From Polynucleobacter sp. (GTDB taxonomy: Bacteria; Pseudomonadota; Gammaproteobacteria; Burkholderiales; Burkholderiaceae), in assembly GCA_023253245.1 (NCBI GenBank), contig JALRHB010000033.1, positions 1 through 11,469 on the forward strand: a stretch of 11,469 bases of DNA. The letters are read 5' to 3'. Of the stretch, positions 1 through 6,221 are shown piece by piece. A program made the position numbers and the translations under genes. The notes under the pieces were generated by a model. It ran no database searches, was not told the DNA's origin, and saw only the letters and a program-made list of their open reading frames with translations. Every line of letters starts with the position of its first letter. The first letter of the stretch is position 1.

Positions 1-424
1 GCAGCAAGCCGATTATCGGTTTGCTATCTATTACAACGAAGACCGTGATCCTATTTATGGCGATGAGCCGCCACCTTTAGGCGGCTCTCAGGGTGCTACC
101 CCATCGCAGTTTCTGTTAGCCGGAGTGGCCAACTGTCTGTCAGATTCACTACTGTTCGCTTTAAGAAAGTTCAAGCAAAAACCTGAGCCAATTGAAACAA
201 AAGCTCGTTGTGAGATTGGGCGCAATGAACAGAACCGTTTGCGGATTTTGGTAATTTATGTCGATATCCATATTGGAGTGCCTGGATCTACTCTAGAAAA
301 TCTAGACAGGGTGCTGTCTCAATTCCAGGATTTCTGTACGGTATCGTCAAGCGTAAGTCTAGGGATTCCCGTTAAAGTTACGGTAACCGATTCCGATGGT
401 CATCAGCTTTACCCAGCGATATAA
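1..424 (+). CDS. OsmC/Ohr family protein, 5'-truncated by window edge
   Basis: The reading frame is open from base 2 to a TAA at 422-424, giving 140 visible residues; the true start lies to the left of the window. The pattern fits the OsmC/Ohr family of thiol-dependent peroxidases: a Cys in the first central helix (Ala-Asn-Cys, visible residue 45) and a second in the segment Asp-Phe-Cys-Thr-Val (residue 112), followed by Ser-Val-Ser-Leu-Gly-Ile-Pro-Val. In characterised members these two cysteines reduce organic or lipid hydroperoxides, in the cytoplasm. The spacing of 67 residues fits the family. A GTG at 125-127 could be miscalled as the start, but it falls inside the conserved helix just before the first Cys, so it is an internal Val. 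The substrate is unknown. This could also be one of the many OsmC-like proteins of unproven activity. No terminator is obvious directly after the stop. Confidence 0.85.
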   Translation, partial: QQADYRFAIYYNEDRDPIYGDEPPPLGGSQGATPSQFLLAGVANCLSDSLLFALRKFKQKPEPIETKARCEIGRNEQNRLRILVIYVDIHIGVPGSTLENLDRVLSQFQDFCTVSSSVSLGIPVKVTVTDSDGHQLYPAI

Positions 425-432
425 GCCTTTCC

Positions 433-448
433 TTTGATGTGAGTCAAA
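433..448 (+). promoter_or_regulatory. Putative FNR/CRP-family (anaerobic) operator
   Basis: TTTGATGTGAGTCAAA is a dyad with half-sites TTTGAy and rTCAAA. It matches the FNR/Anr consensus TTGAT-N4-ATCAA at 9 of 10 positions. Its centre (440.5) lies 29 bases before a TAAAGT hexamer, the spacing known for class II FNR activation (site centred at -41.5). It sits between the OsmC stop and the small DUF3149 gene, so it would most simply control the latter. Assignment to FNR rather than another CRP-family regulator is inference. Confidence 0.6.
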
Positions 449-469
449 ACGCTATCTTTTTTAAAAGCC

Positions 470-475
470 TAAAGT
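470..475 (+). promoter_or_regulatory. Putative -10 element of the DUF3149 gene
   Basis: TAAAGT matches TATAAT at 4 of 6 positions and predicts a transcription start near 482. That leaves a leader of about 23 bases containing the ribosome binding site. On its own the match is weak. The support comes from its exact class II spacing to the upstream FNR-like dyad, where no good -35 is expected. Confidence 0.4.
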
Positions 476-492
476 GGTATCAGGAAATTTAA

Positions 493-500
493 AAGGAGAT
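493..500 (+). promoter_or_regulatory. Shine-Dalgarno site of the DUF3149 gene
   Basis: AAGGAGAT ends four bases before the ATG at 505. It is the strongest ribosome binding site in the window and is the main reason to accept this very short reading frame as a real gene. Confidence 0.85.
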
Positions 501-504
501 AGAA

Positions 505-633
505 ATGATCTTGTTTAAAGAATTGTTTGGCACTTTCGCTGGCCAGCTCAGCCTTGCAGTAATACTGTTCATCATCGGGATGGCTATATTTTTTGTTCGG
601 CTGTTCTTGAAAAAAATTGCAGCAAATGAGTAA
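505..633 (+). CDS. Small single-span membrane protein, DUF3149-like
   Basis: This 42-residue protein begins at an ATG with a strong AAGGAGAT site and ends at a TAA at 631-633. It starts Met-Ile-Leu-Phe-Lys-Glu-Leu-Phe-Gly-Thr, then has one hydrophobic helix (about residues 15-35, including Ile-Gly-Met-Ala-Ile-Phe-Phe) and a basic tail with Lys-Lys. This is the layout I recall for the DUF3149 family of tiny proteobacterial membrane proteins: a short amphipathic start with 'KELF', one membrane span with 'GMAxFFxRFF', and a basic end. The family has no known function. The positive charges after the helix suggest that the C-terminus is cytoplasmic. It has its own FNR-like promoter region and a terminator 48 bases after the stop, so it is probably a single-gene transcript. 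A role in low-oxygen respiration is only an inference from the putative operator. Confidence 0.75.
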   Translation: MILFKELFGTFAGQLSLAVILFIIGMAIFFVRLFLKKIAANE

Positions 634-680
634 ATGGGTATGGTCTTTTTGATTGATAAAGGCGGTTGATCAAAAACACA

Positions 681-706
681 AAAAGCCGCAGAGATGCGGC
701 TTTTTT
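681..706. terminator. Bidirectional intrinsic terminator between the DUF3149 gene and lysS
   Basis: A perfect 10-bp stem (681-690 with 695-704, core GCCGCA/TGCGGC) closes a GAGA loop. The arms begin with A's and end with T's, so a U-tract follows the hairpin on either strand (701-706 for plus; 672-684 read as T-rich for minus). It lies between two convergent genes, 47 bases after the DUF3149 stop and about 24 bases after the lysS stop, and probably serves both. Confidence 0.9.
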
Positions 707-730
707 GATTTCAAAATAGAGTTTGATGAA

Positions 731-2275
731 TTATTCTTCTTCGCGTCGTAGGTGCGGAAAAAGGATAACATCACGGATATTGGGAGCGTCGGTTAATAGC
801 ATCACCAGGCGATCAATGCCGATACCGCAGCCGCCTGTTGGGGGCATGCCGTACTCAAGTGCACGAATAAAGTCATGGTCAAAGTACATCGCTTCTTCAT
901 CACCCGCTTCTTTTTGCTCAACTTGTTTACGGAAGCGATTGGCTTGATCTTCAGCATCATTGAGTTCTGAGAAGCCATTGGCAATTTCACGCCCAGTAAT
1001 AAATAGCTCGAAGCGCTCAGTGATGCCAGGGCGAGTATCAGATTCGCGGGCTAGTGGGCTTACTTCAATTGGGTAGTCAATGATATAAGTTGGGTCCCAT
1101 AAATGCTCTTCAGCAACCAATTCAAACAAGGCCAACTGGAGCGCTCCAAGTCCGGCATTCTTGAGTGTGGGGCTATCTGGGTTCTCGCCACCCTTTTTGA
1201 GTTCAGAGCGAATGAATGTGGCATCTTCCAATTGAGCTGCTTCGTAGCTTTTATTGGACTTGCCACTGTATTTGAGGATAGCTTCAGTAATGGTCAAGCG
1301 CTGGAAAGGCTTACTCAGGTCAAGTTCACGACCTTGATGTGTGAGCACCGCAGAGCCTTGGGCGTCAATTGCTGCAGCGCGAATGAGGTTCTCTGTGAAA
1401 TCCATCAGCCAACGATAATCCGTATAGGCTGCATAGAATTCCATCATGGTGAATTCTGGATTATGGCGTGGACTTACGCCTTCATTGCGGAAGTTGCGAT
1501 TAATTTCAAAGACACGCTCAAAACCACCTACGACAAGACGCTTTAAATACAACTCAGGTGCAATACGCAAGAACATTTGCATGTCTAATGCATTGTGATG
1601 TGTAATGAATGGTTTAGCAGCAGCGCCACCTGGAATCGGGTGGAGCATTGGTGTTTCGACTTCCATAAAGTCGGCATCAAGCATATGGCGACGCAAAGAG
1701 GCAATCGTATTGCTACGTGCTCTAAAAGTGTTCCGACTTTCTGGGTTCACAATTAAATCAACATAGCGTTGGCGGTACTTGGTCTCCAAGTCAGATAGGC
1801 CATGGAACTTATCGGGCAGGGGGCGCAAAGACTTGCTCAGTAAGCGCAGGTTGCTGCATTCAACAGAGAGTTCACCTTTATTTGTCTTAAATAGGTGACC
1901 TTCAGCAGCAATGAAATCGCCCATATCCCAGTGTTTAAAAGCGCCATGGGTATCGGCACCAGTGATTTCATCGTTGATATAAAACTGAATTTGACCGCTT
2001 CGATCTTGAATGGTGGCAAAACTTGCTTTGCCCATGACTCGTTTAAGCACCATGCGACCGGCCACTTTGACATGTACTTTTTTGGTGGCTAACTCTTCTT
2101 TAGACAGGCTGTCGTAGTGAGTGTGTAAATCAGCAGCCAAGTGAGTAGGTACAAAGTCATTCGGAAATGCAACACCGTCTTGACGTAACTTGGCTAGCTT
2201 TTCACGACGCTCTGCAATGATGTGATTTTCATCGACAGGTTCAGTGCTACTTGCTGGGGTGACTTTATCGTTCAT
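731..2275 (-). CDS. lysS: Lysyl-tRNA synthetase, class II
   Basis: This enzyme charges tRNA-Lys with lysine using ATP, in the cytoplasm. The 514 residues are the normal length for the bacterial class II enzyme. An N-terminal OB-fold anticodon-binding domain (about 66-150, with Val-Ala-Gly-Arg-Met and the stretch around Gln-Asp-Arg-Ser-Gly) precedes the catalytic domain. Motif 2 is visible as Phe-Arg-Asn-Glu-Gly (262-266) with Glu-Phe-Thr-Met-Met-Glu-Phe (274-280). Motif 3 is Gly-Cys-Gly-Ile-Gly-Ile-Asp-Arg-Leu (482-490). The ATG at 2275 is fixed by an in-frame TAA about nine bases upstream. No Shine-Dalgarno is present; the bases just before the start read CCTCC, which resembles the anti-Shine-Dalgarno rather than a ribosome site. 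The start lies 35 bases after the prfB stop, so co-transcription with prfB, as in E. coli, is likely. The gene ends at the shared terminator at 681-706. Confidence 0.98.
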   Translation of the reverse strand: MNDKVTPASSTEPVDENHIIAERREKLAKLRQDGVAFPNDFVPTHLAADLHTHYDSLSKEELATKKVHVKVAGRMVLKRVMGKASFATIQDRSGQIQFYINDEITGADTHGAFKHWDMGDFIAAEGHLFKTNKGELSVECSNLRLLSKSLRPLPDKFHGLSDLETKYRQRYVDLIVNPESRNTFRARSNTIASLRRHMLDADFMEVETPMLHPIPGGAAAKPFITHHNALDMQMFLRIAPELYLKRLVVGGFERVFEINRNFRNEGVSPRHNPEFTMMEFYAAYTDYRWLMDFTENLIRAAAIDAQGSAVLTHQGRELDLSKPFQRLTITEAILKYSGKSNKSYEAAQLEDATFIRSELKKGGENPDSPTLKNAGLGALQLALFELVAEEHLWDPTYIIDYPIEVSPLARESDTRPGITERFELFITGREIANGFSELNDAEDQANRFRKQVEQKEAGDEEAMYFDHDFIRALEYGMPPTGGCGIGIDRLVMLLTDAPNIRDVILFPHLRREEE

Positions 2276-2310
2276 GGAGGTTAATTAATAACTGGAATAA
2301 GAGTGTTTAG

Positions 2311-3415
2311 TTAAACGCCTTGCTTAAGGCTAGCTTCAATAAAGGCATCGAGATCGCCATCCAATACTTTTTGAGTGTTGGAGATCTCAACATTTGTGCG
2401 TAAATCTTTGATACGGCTTTGGTCTAAAACATAAGAGCGAATCTGATGACCCCAGCCCACATCAGTCTTATTGGCTTCAAGCTTATCTTGTTCGGCGCGA
2501 CGCTTTTGCATCTCATGCTCATACAAGCGCGACTTGAGCATGCTCATCGCCTCGGCTCTATTGCGATGTTGACTGCGATCATTCTGGCACTGCACCACAA
2601 TGCCTGTTGGTATATGGGTCAAACGTACTGCAGAGTCGGTTTTATTAATATGCTGACCGCCAGCACCAGATGCACGATAGGTGTCCGTACGAATATCGGC
2701 AGGGTTAACATCAATTTCGATTGAGTCATCAATTTCTGGATAAACATAAATACTAGCAAAAGATGTATGACGACCATTCGATGAATCAAATGGGGATTTG
2801 CGCACTAAACGATGTACGCCAGTTTCTGAGCGAAGGTGGCCATATGCATATTCACCATCAACTTTGATGGTTGCGCTTTTAATTCCAGCAACATCACCAT
2901 CAGACTCCTCCAGAATCTCTGTTCTATAGCCTTTGCGTTCACAGTACTTAAGATATTGACGAAAGAGCATACTTGCCCAGTCGCACGCTTCGGTACCACC
3001 AGCACCCGCTTGAATATCAATAAAGCAGTTGCAAGAATCCATCTCATTGTGAAACATGCGACGAAATTCTAAATCGTGAATGATCTTGCTGTAGCTCTCG
3101 ACATCCTGCTCGATTGCAGCAATAGTTTCAAAATCATTTTCTTCTTTTGCCATATCAAAGAGCTCAAGGGCGCTAGTGATATTGGTATTTAAATCAGTCA
3201 GTGTGGCCACAACCCCATCAAGCAATTTCTTTTCTTTACCTAGGGCTTGGGCTTTCTTTTGATCATCCCAAATGGAGGGGTCTTCCAGAATGGAGTTGAC
3301 TTCAGTGAGGCGGCGTGACTTTACTTCGAAGTCAAAGATACCCCCGAAGTGCTTGCTCACGAGTGAGTAGGTCAGACAGGGTATTTGAGATGATATTAAG
3401 TTGTTCGGCTTCCAT
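2311..3415 (-). CDS. prfB: Peptide chain release factor 2 (programmed +1 frameshift)
   Basis: RF2 recognises UAA and UGA stop codons and triggers release of the finished peptide. The gene is in two frames. ATG at 3415-3413 opens a 27-codon frame ending at TGA (3334-3332); shifting +1 at the preceding CTT continues into Asp-Phe-Glu-Val and runs to 2311. The joined product is 367 residues, close to the E. coli 365. In full-length numbering, the stop-codon reading motif Ser-Pro-Phe is at 207-209 and the catalytic Gly-Gly-Gln at 252-254. It is preceded by Ala-Ser-Gly-Ala, so Ala replaces the Thr246 peculiar to E. coli K-12. A caller that ignores recoding would start at the GTG at 3360 and give a wrong 349-residue protein. 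The gene lies between recJ and lysS. Expression should be autoregulated, since low RF2 slows termination at the TGA and favours the shift. Confidence 0.98.
3332..3346 (-). promoter_or_regulatory. RF2 programmed +1 frameshift site
   Basis: Read on the minus strand this is CGG GGG TAT CTT TGA, followed by C. It matches the known prfB recoding signal: a G-rich Shine-Dalgarno-like stimulator three bases before the slippery CTT, then a poorly terminating UGA-C. The downstream reading resumes at GAC. E. coli has AGG GGG at the stimulator, so the only difference is one base at its 5' end. Confidence 0.96.
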
Positions 3416-3421
3416 CCCCTA

Positions 3422-3427
3422 ATTATA
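3422..3427 (-). promoter_or_regulatory. Possible -10 box directly before prfB
   Basis: The minus strand reads TATAAT, a perfect -10 consensus, in the 28-base gap between recJ and prfB. The predicted transcription start would be 3415, the A of the prfB ATG, which would make a leaderless message. No convincing -35 is present at 16-18 bases. The bases AGGGG (3420-3416) touch the ATG and are too close to act as a standard ribosome site. prfB may instead depend on read-through from recJ. Confidence 0.35.
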
Positions 3428-3443
3428 AGGGGGTTATTGCAGT

Positions 3444-5189
3444 CTAGCCCTCATCATGGGCTTCTATCATCAGTTGGACTTTAGCCTGCCCTTGATAGCG
3501 ATTAGTAACAAGGCGATAAGCTAATTTCGCCTTTGCGGGTAGTGCCTGGGTTCGATTAAACCAGACGCCTGTAAATGCGGCGTTTCCCGGCAAACTACTA
3601 TCGCAGGGGCGAAGCTGAAGTCGGAGGTGCTTTTCTTTCATGAGACTTTGTTGAATCACTTCAAACTCTCCGTAAAAGCTTGGCTGAGGAAAGCCTTGAC
3701 CCCAAATCTCTTCGGCTAAGAGATCGCCTATTTCTGGGGTGAAGTCTGAGAGGCCTAAGTTACCGTCATGTATGTGGCGTCGTTCCAATATCTCATCGTT
3801 GAGTAATTCCTTGGCTACTTGCTGAAAGAGGGCATCAAATTTCTCAAAGTCAGATTTTCTAATTGTTAGCCCGGCAGCCATGGCATGCCCACCAAATTTC
3901 AGAATAAGCCCAGGCTCTCGTTTGGACACAATATCTAAGGCATCGCGCAGATGAAACCCTGTGAGCGATCTGCCAGAACCACGCAATTCTTCTTCGGAGT
4001 GACTGTCTGCTGGGGCAAAAACAATCGCGGGACGGTTAAATCGTTCTTTGAGTCTAGAGGCCACAATTCCAACAACGCCTTGATGCCACTCTGGATTCCA
4101 GAGGCAAATACCGGGGCGGTCTTCCATTGATCCAGTTAATTCATCTTCTGCAAGAAGGGCTAAAGCAGCCTCTTGCATTCCAGATTCAATCACTCGGCGC
4201 TCTCGATTGATGCGATCAAGTTCATAAGCAAGCTCAATTGCTTCATCTGGCTTATCGCTCAGTAAAAGACGAATACCTAAAGTCATATCGGCCAAGCGAC
4301 CTGCAGCATTTAAGCGTGGTCCGATGGCAAAGCCTAAATCGAAGGTATTTGCTTTACTAGAATCCCTGCCGGCCGCCTGAAACAGTGCTTGAATACCTGC
4401 TTGAGAGACCCCAGCCCGAATCCGCTTCAAGCCATTGGAGACCAAGATACGATTATTGCGATCAAGTTGTGCAACATCAGCCACCGTTCCTAGCGCAACT
4501 AAATCCAGTAGATTCTCAATCTTTGGTTGCGTATCGACAGTAAATTGATTGCGCTTGCGTAGCTCCGCTCTGAGTGCCACTAGCAGATAAAACATGACGC
4601 CCACACCAGCTAGCGCTTTACTGGAAAAAGGACATCCAGGCTGATTAGGGTTAACAATTGCCATTGCGTTTGGCAATCGATCTCCCGGTAGATGATGGTC
4701 AGTAATGATCACTTCCATGCCAAGCTCGCGGGCTCTATCAACTCCTGCCTCACTGGCAATACCGTTATCAACTGTGATGAGGTATTTGGGTTTAGGGACT
4801 TGCTGTGCAGCTAATTCGACCACTTCGGGTGTTAATCCATAACCCATCGTAAAGCGGTTCGGTACTAAAAACTGAATCGGGGTATCTGACCCGCCAAGCA
4901 TTTTGAGTCCCCGTATTGCCACAGCACAAGCGGTAGCGCCATCGCAGTCATAGTCCGCTACAACTAAGATGGGCTCCTTACGTTCAAGGATATCGGCCAA
5001 TAGGCTTGCAGTTGAGATGCAGTTCTTGAGCTCGATTGGAGAGAGTAACTCTTTCAGATCAAGCGAGAGCTCATCTGGTTTTGTAACTCCACGAGCTGCA
5101 TAGAGTTTTGCTAAGAGTGGGTGTAAGCCATTTTGATGCAGCCAGATGGCTGTTCGCTCTGAAAATGGGCGTTGTGAAAAGACACTCAT
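3444..5189 (-). CDS. recJ: Single-stranded-DNA-specific 5'-3' exonuclease RecJ
   Basis: RecJ degrades single-stranded DNA from the 5' end in recombination, mismatch and base-excision repair. The 581 residues match the bacterial family length. The DHH phosphoesterase core shows Val-Ala-Asp-Tyr-Asp-Cys-Asp-Gly (77-84), Thr-Val-Asp-Asn-Gly (139-143) and Thr-Asp-His-His (163-166). Next come Gly-Pro-Arg-Leu-Asn-Ala-Ala-Gly-Arg (290-298) and the DHHA1 motifs Gly-Ser-Gly-Arg-Ser (404-408) and Gly-Gly-His (433-435), with a C-terminal OB-like domain after about 470. All metal-binding motifs look intact, so the enzyme should be active. The ATG at 5189 overlaps the TGA of the upstream RpfE-type gene (ATGA) and has no Shine-Dalgarno, so translation is probably coupled. 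prfB and lysS follow, the same order as in E. coli. Confidence 0.97.
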   Translation of the reverse strand: MSVFSQRPFSERTAIWLHQNGLHPLLAKLYAARGVTKPDELSLDLKELLSPIELKNCISTASLLADILERKEPILVVADYDCDGATACAVAIRGLKMLGGSDTPIQFLVPNRFTMGYGLTPEVVELAAQQVPKPKYLITVDNGIASEAGVDRARELGMEVIITDHHLPGDRLPNAMAIVNPNQPGCPFSSKALAGVGVMFYLLVALRAELRKRNQFTVDTQPKIENLLDLVALGTVADVAQLDRNNRILVSNGLKRIRAGVSQAGIQALFQAAGRDSSKANTFDLGFAIGPRLNAAGRLADMTLGIRLLLSDKPDEAIELAYELDRINRERRVIESGMQEAALALLAEDELTGSMEDRPGICLWNPEWHQGVVGIVASRLKERFNRPAIVFAPADSHSEEELRGSGRSLTGFHLRDALDIVSKREPGLILKFGGHAMAAGLTIRKSDFEKFDALFQQVAKELLNDEILERRHIHDGNLGLSDFTPEIGDLLAEEIWGQGFPQPSFYGEFEVIQQSLMKEKHLRLQLRPCDSSLPGNAAFTGVWFNRTQALPAKAKLAYRLVTNRYQGQAKVQLMIEAHDEG

Positions 5190-6175
5190 AGATCTGTGAG
5201 ATTAATAAGTTCTTGCCAGCTGATAGCGCTTGATTTTTTCCAAAAAGCCCAAGACTTTTTATAGAGATCTTTACCTGTAAATATTCGCTGGCGTGTTTTG
5301 CCATGAGGAAAATCAATCAACTCTAATTCAGAAATGCACTCATTATTTAGAGCATTCTGAAGTTCAGGCCAAAGTGTTTCTGGATTCCTTACCCAGGCAA
5401 ATGCGGAGTCTAATTTTGAGATCTCCATCTGATTTTGATATGGTATTCCTAAATGCTTTGCTAAACCAGGGAGCAGTGGGCTATCACCATAAATGCGAGA
5501 AATATTTTGAAATAGACCGGGAATCCGAAGATCTTCAAGTTTGCCAATGCCGCTAATCCATAAGGAGTTTATTGCTGGCAAACCGCGCTGAGCACGCTCT
5601 TCATTGACGGGGTTAATATGCCAAAGCATTTGTACTTCATTTTGAAGTTTGCGCCAAAGTTTTGCTACGCCTATTTCTTGGGTATCGCGCGGCATCCACC
5701 AGTCGATATTTCTGCCGTGAGCTTGTTCTACTGTATGGGTTGCTAAACTTGAAAATCGACCGGCTGGAATGAACCAGTCTCGTTTTCCTTGGTGTAGCAA
5801 AGTATGTTGAAAGTCTTCTTCAATGAGCGGCAGCGCAACTTGAAGAAGCTTAGCGGATTCCTCTTCTGACAAATGAATCTGATCTTGGTGCAGCAAAATC
5901 AAATGATCTCTTGTAGCATGCAGATGAACTGGTTGTAGGCAGGCAATTATCTGCTTAGGATTAAATGTGAGTTCGCTTTGTCCTAAAAGTAGGACAGGGG
6001 CAATCGGCAGATGTGGGCCCAGTAGAAATTGTTCTTGGGGTAGCCCGTTTGGGGGCGCACTTTGACTGGCGTCCAAGTCAAAAGCATCCTCCCCAGATAA
6101 CATCAGGGTAAAGCGGCGCCTCGCGCTTGAATTGGGGGTGAAATTTCCAGTCATTCCCCTGATTTTAGGTGGCAT
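5186..6175 (-). CDS. RpfE-type / phosphoglycerate-mutase-like protein, function unknown
   Basis: This protein of up to 329 residues resembles a betaproteobacterial family usually labelled 'regulatory protein RPFE type' or 'cofactor-independent phosphoglycerate mutase' and often found before recJ. The recognisable part is about 157-210: Asn-Ile-Asp-Trp-Trp, then Asn-Glu-Val-Gln-Met-Leu-Trp-His and Asn-Pro-Val-Asn, and finally Gly-Leu-Pro-Ala-Ile-Asn-Ser-Leu-Trp. The last part recalls the Leu-Trp-Gly-x-Gly strand of archaeal-type phosphoglycerate mutases. I cannot see the metal-binding Asp/Ser/His set of a working mutase, so the enzyme name should not be trusted. No signal peptide is visible. 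The start is uncertain: ATG at 6175 has no ribosome site, while ATG at 6154 (residue 8) follows AGGGGA closely and fits a predicted transcription start near 6168. The 4-nt overlap with recJ suggests a linked role, which is inference. Confidence 0.7.
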   Translation of the reverse strand: MPPKIRGMTGNFTPNSSARRRFTLMLSGEDAFDLDASQSAPPNGLPQEQFLLGPHLPIAPVLLLGQSELTFNPKQIIACLQPVHLHATRDHLILLHQDQIHLSEEESAKLLQVALPLIEEDFQHTLLHQGKRDWFIPAGRFSSLATHTVEQAHGRNIDWWMPRDTQEIGVAKLWRKLQNEVQMLWHINPVNEERAQRGLPAINSLWISGIGKLEDLRIPGLFQNISRIYGDSPLLPGLAKHLGIPYQNQMEISKLDSAFAWVRNPETLWPELQNALNNECISELELIDFPHGKTRQRIFTGKDLYKKSWAFWKKSSAISWQELINLTDL

Positions 6176-6204
6176 TTACAGAATCCATCGTATTGTCTTT
6201 TCAA
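6175..6204 (-). promoter_or_regulatory. Candidate promoter of the RpfE-type/recJ/prfB/lysS operon
   Basis: The minus strand carries TTGAAA (6204-6199, 5 of 6 to TTGACA), an 18-base spacer and TGTAAA (6180-6175, 4 of 6 to TATAAT). The predicted start is near 6168, downstream of the ATG at 6175, so this promoter would favour translation from the ATG at 6154. The match is moderate and unproven. Confidence 0.35.
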
Positions 6205-6209
6205 TTCAC

Positions 6210-6215
6210 TAAACT
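6210..6215 (+). promoter_or_regulatory. Possible -10 box of the lolC operon
   Basis: TAAACT (4 of 6 to TATAAT) lies exactly six bases before the lolC ATG, so a transcript would begin at the start codon. No -35 at proper spacing is seen; TTGTCT at 6193-6198 is too close. No Shine-Dalgarno precedes lolC. The match alone is weak. Confidence 0.25.
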
Positions 6216-6221
6216 GTAGCC

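Noticed and set aside
125..424. GTG at 125 as start of a 99-residue protein
   Set aside because: The frame is open upstream to the window edge and the upstream residues continue the OsmC fold, so this is an internal Val.
453..458. TATCTT as -10 with TTGATG (434-439) as -35
   Set aside because: The spacer would be about 14 bases, too short; TAAAGT at 470 fits the class II FNR spacing better.
723..947. 74-codon plus-strand frame spanning the end of lysS
   Set aside because: It is antisense to the motif 3 region of LysS and begins just after the terminator without support.
1103..1546. 147-codon plus-strand open frame opposite lysS
   Set aside because: It lies wholly within the strongly conserved lysS coding sequence, has no recognisable domain and no ribosome site that I can see; it is a shadow of the real gene.
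2446..2724. 92-codon plus-strand open frame opposite prfB
   Set aside because: It is antisense to the conserved Gly-Gly-Gln region of RF2 and resembles no family; shadow.
2311..3360. prfB as a 349-residue protein starting at GTG 3360
   Set aside because: The conserved 27-codon leader and frameshift signal show that the real start is ATG 3415 in another frame.
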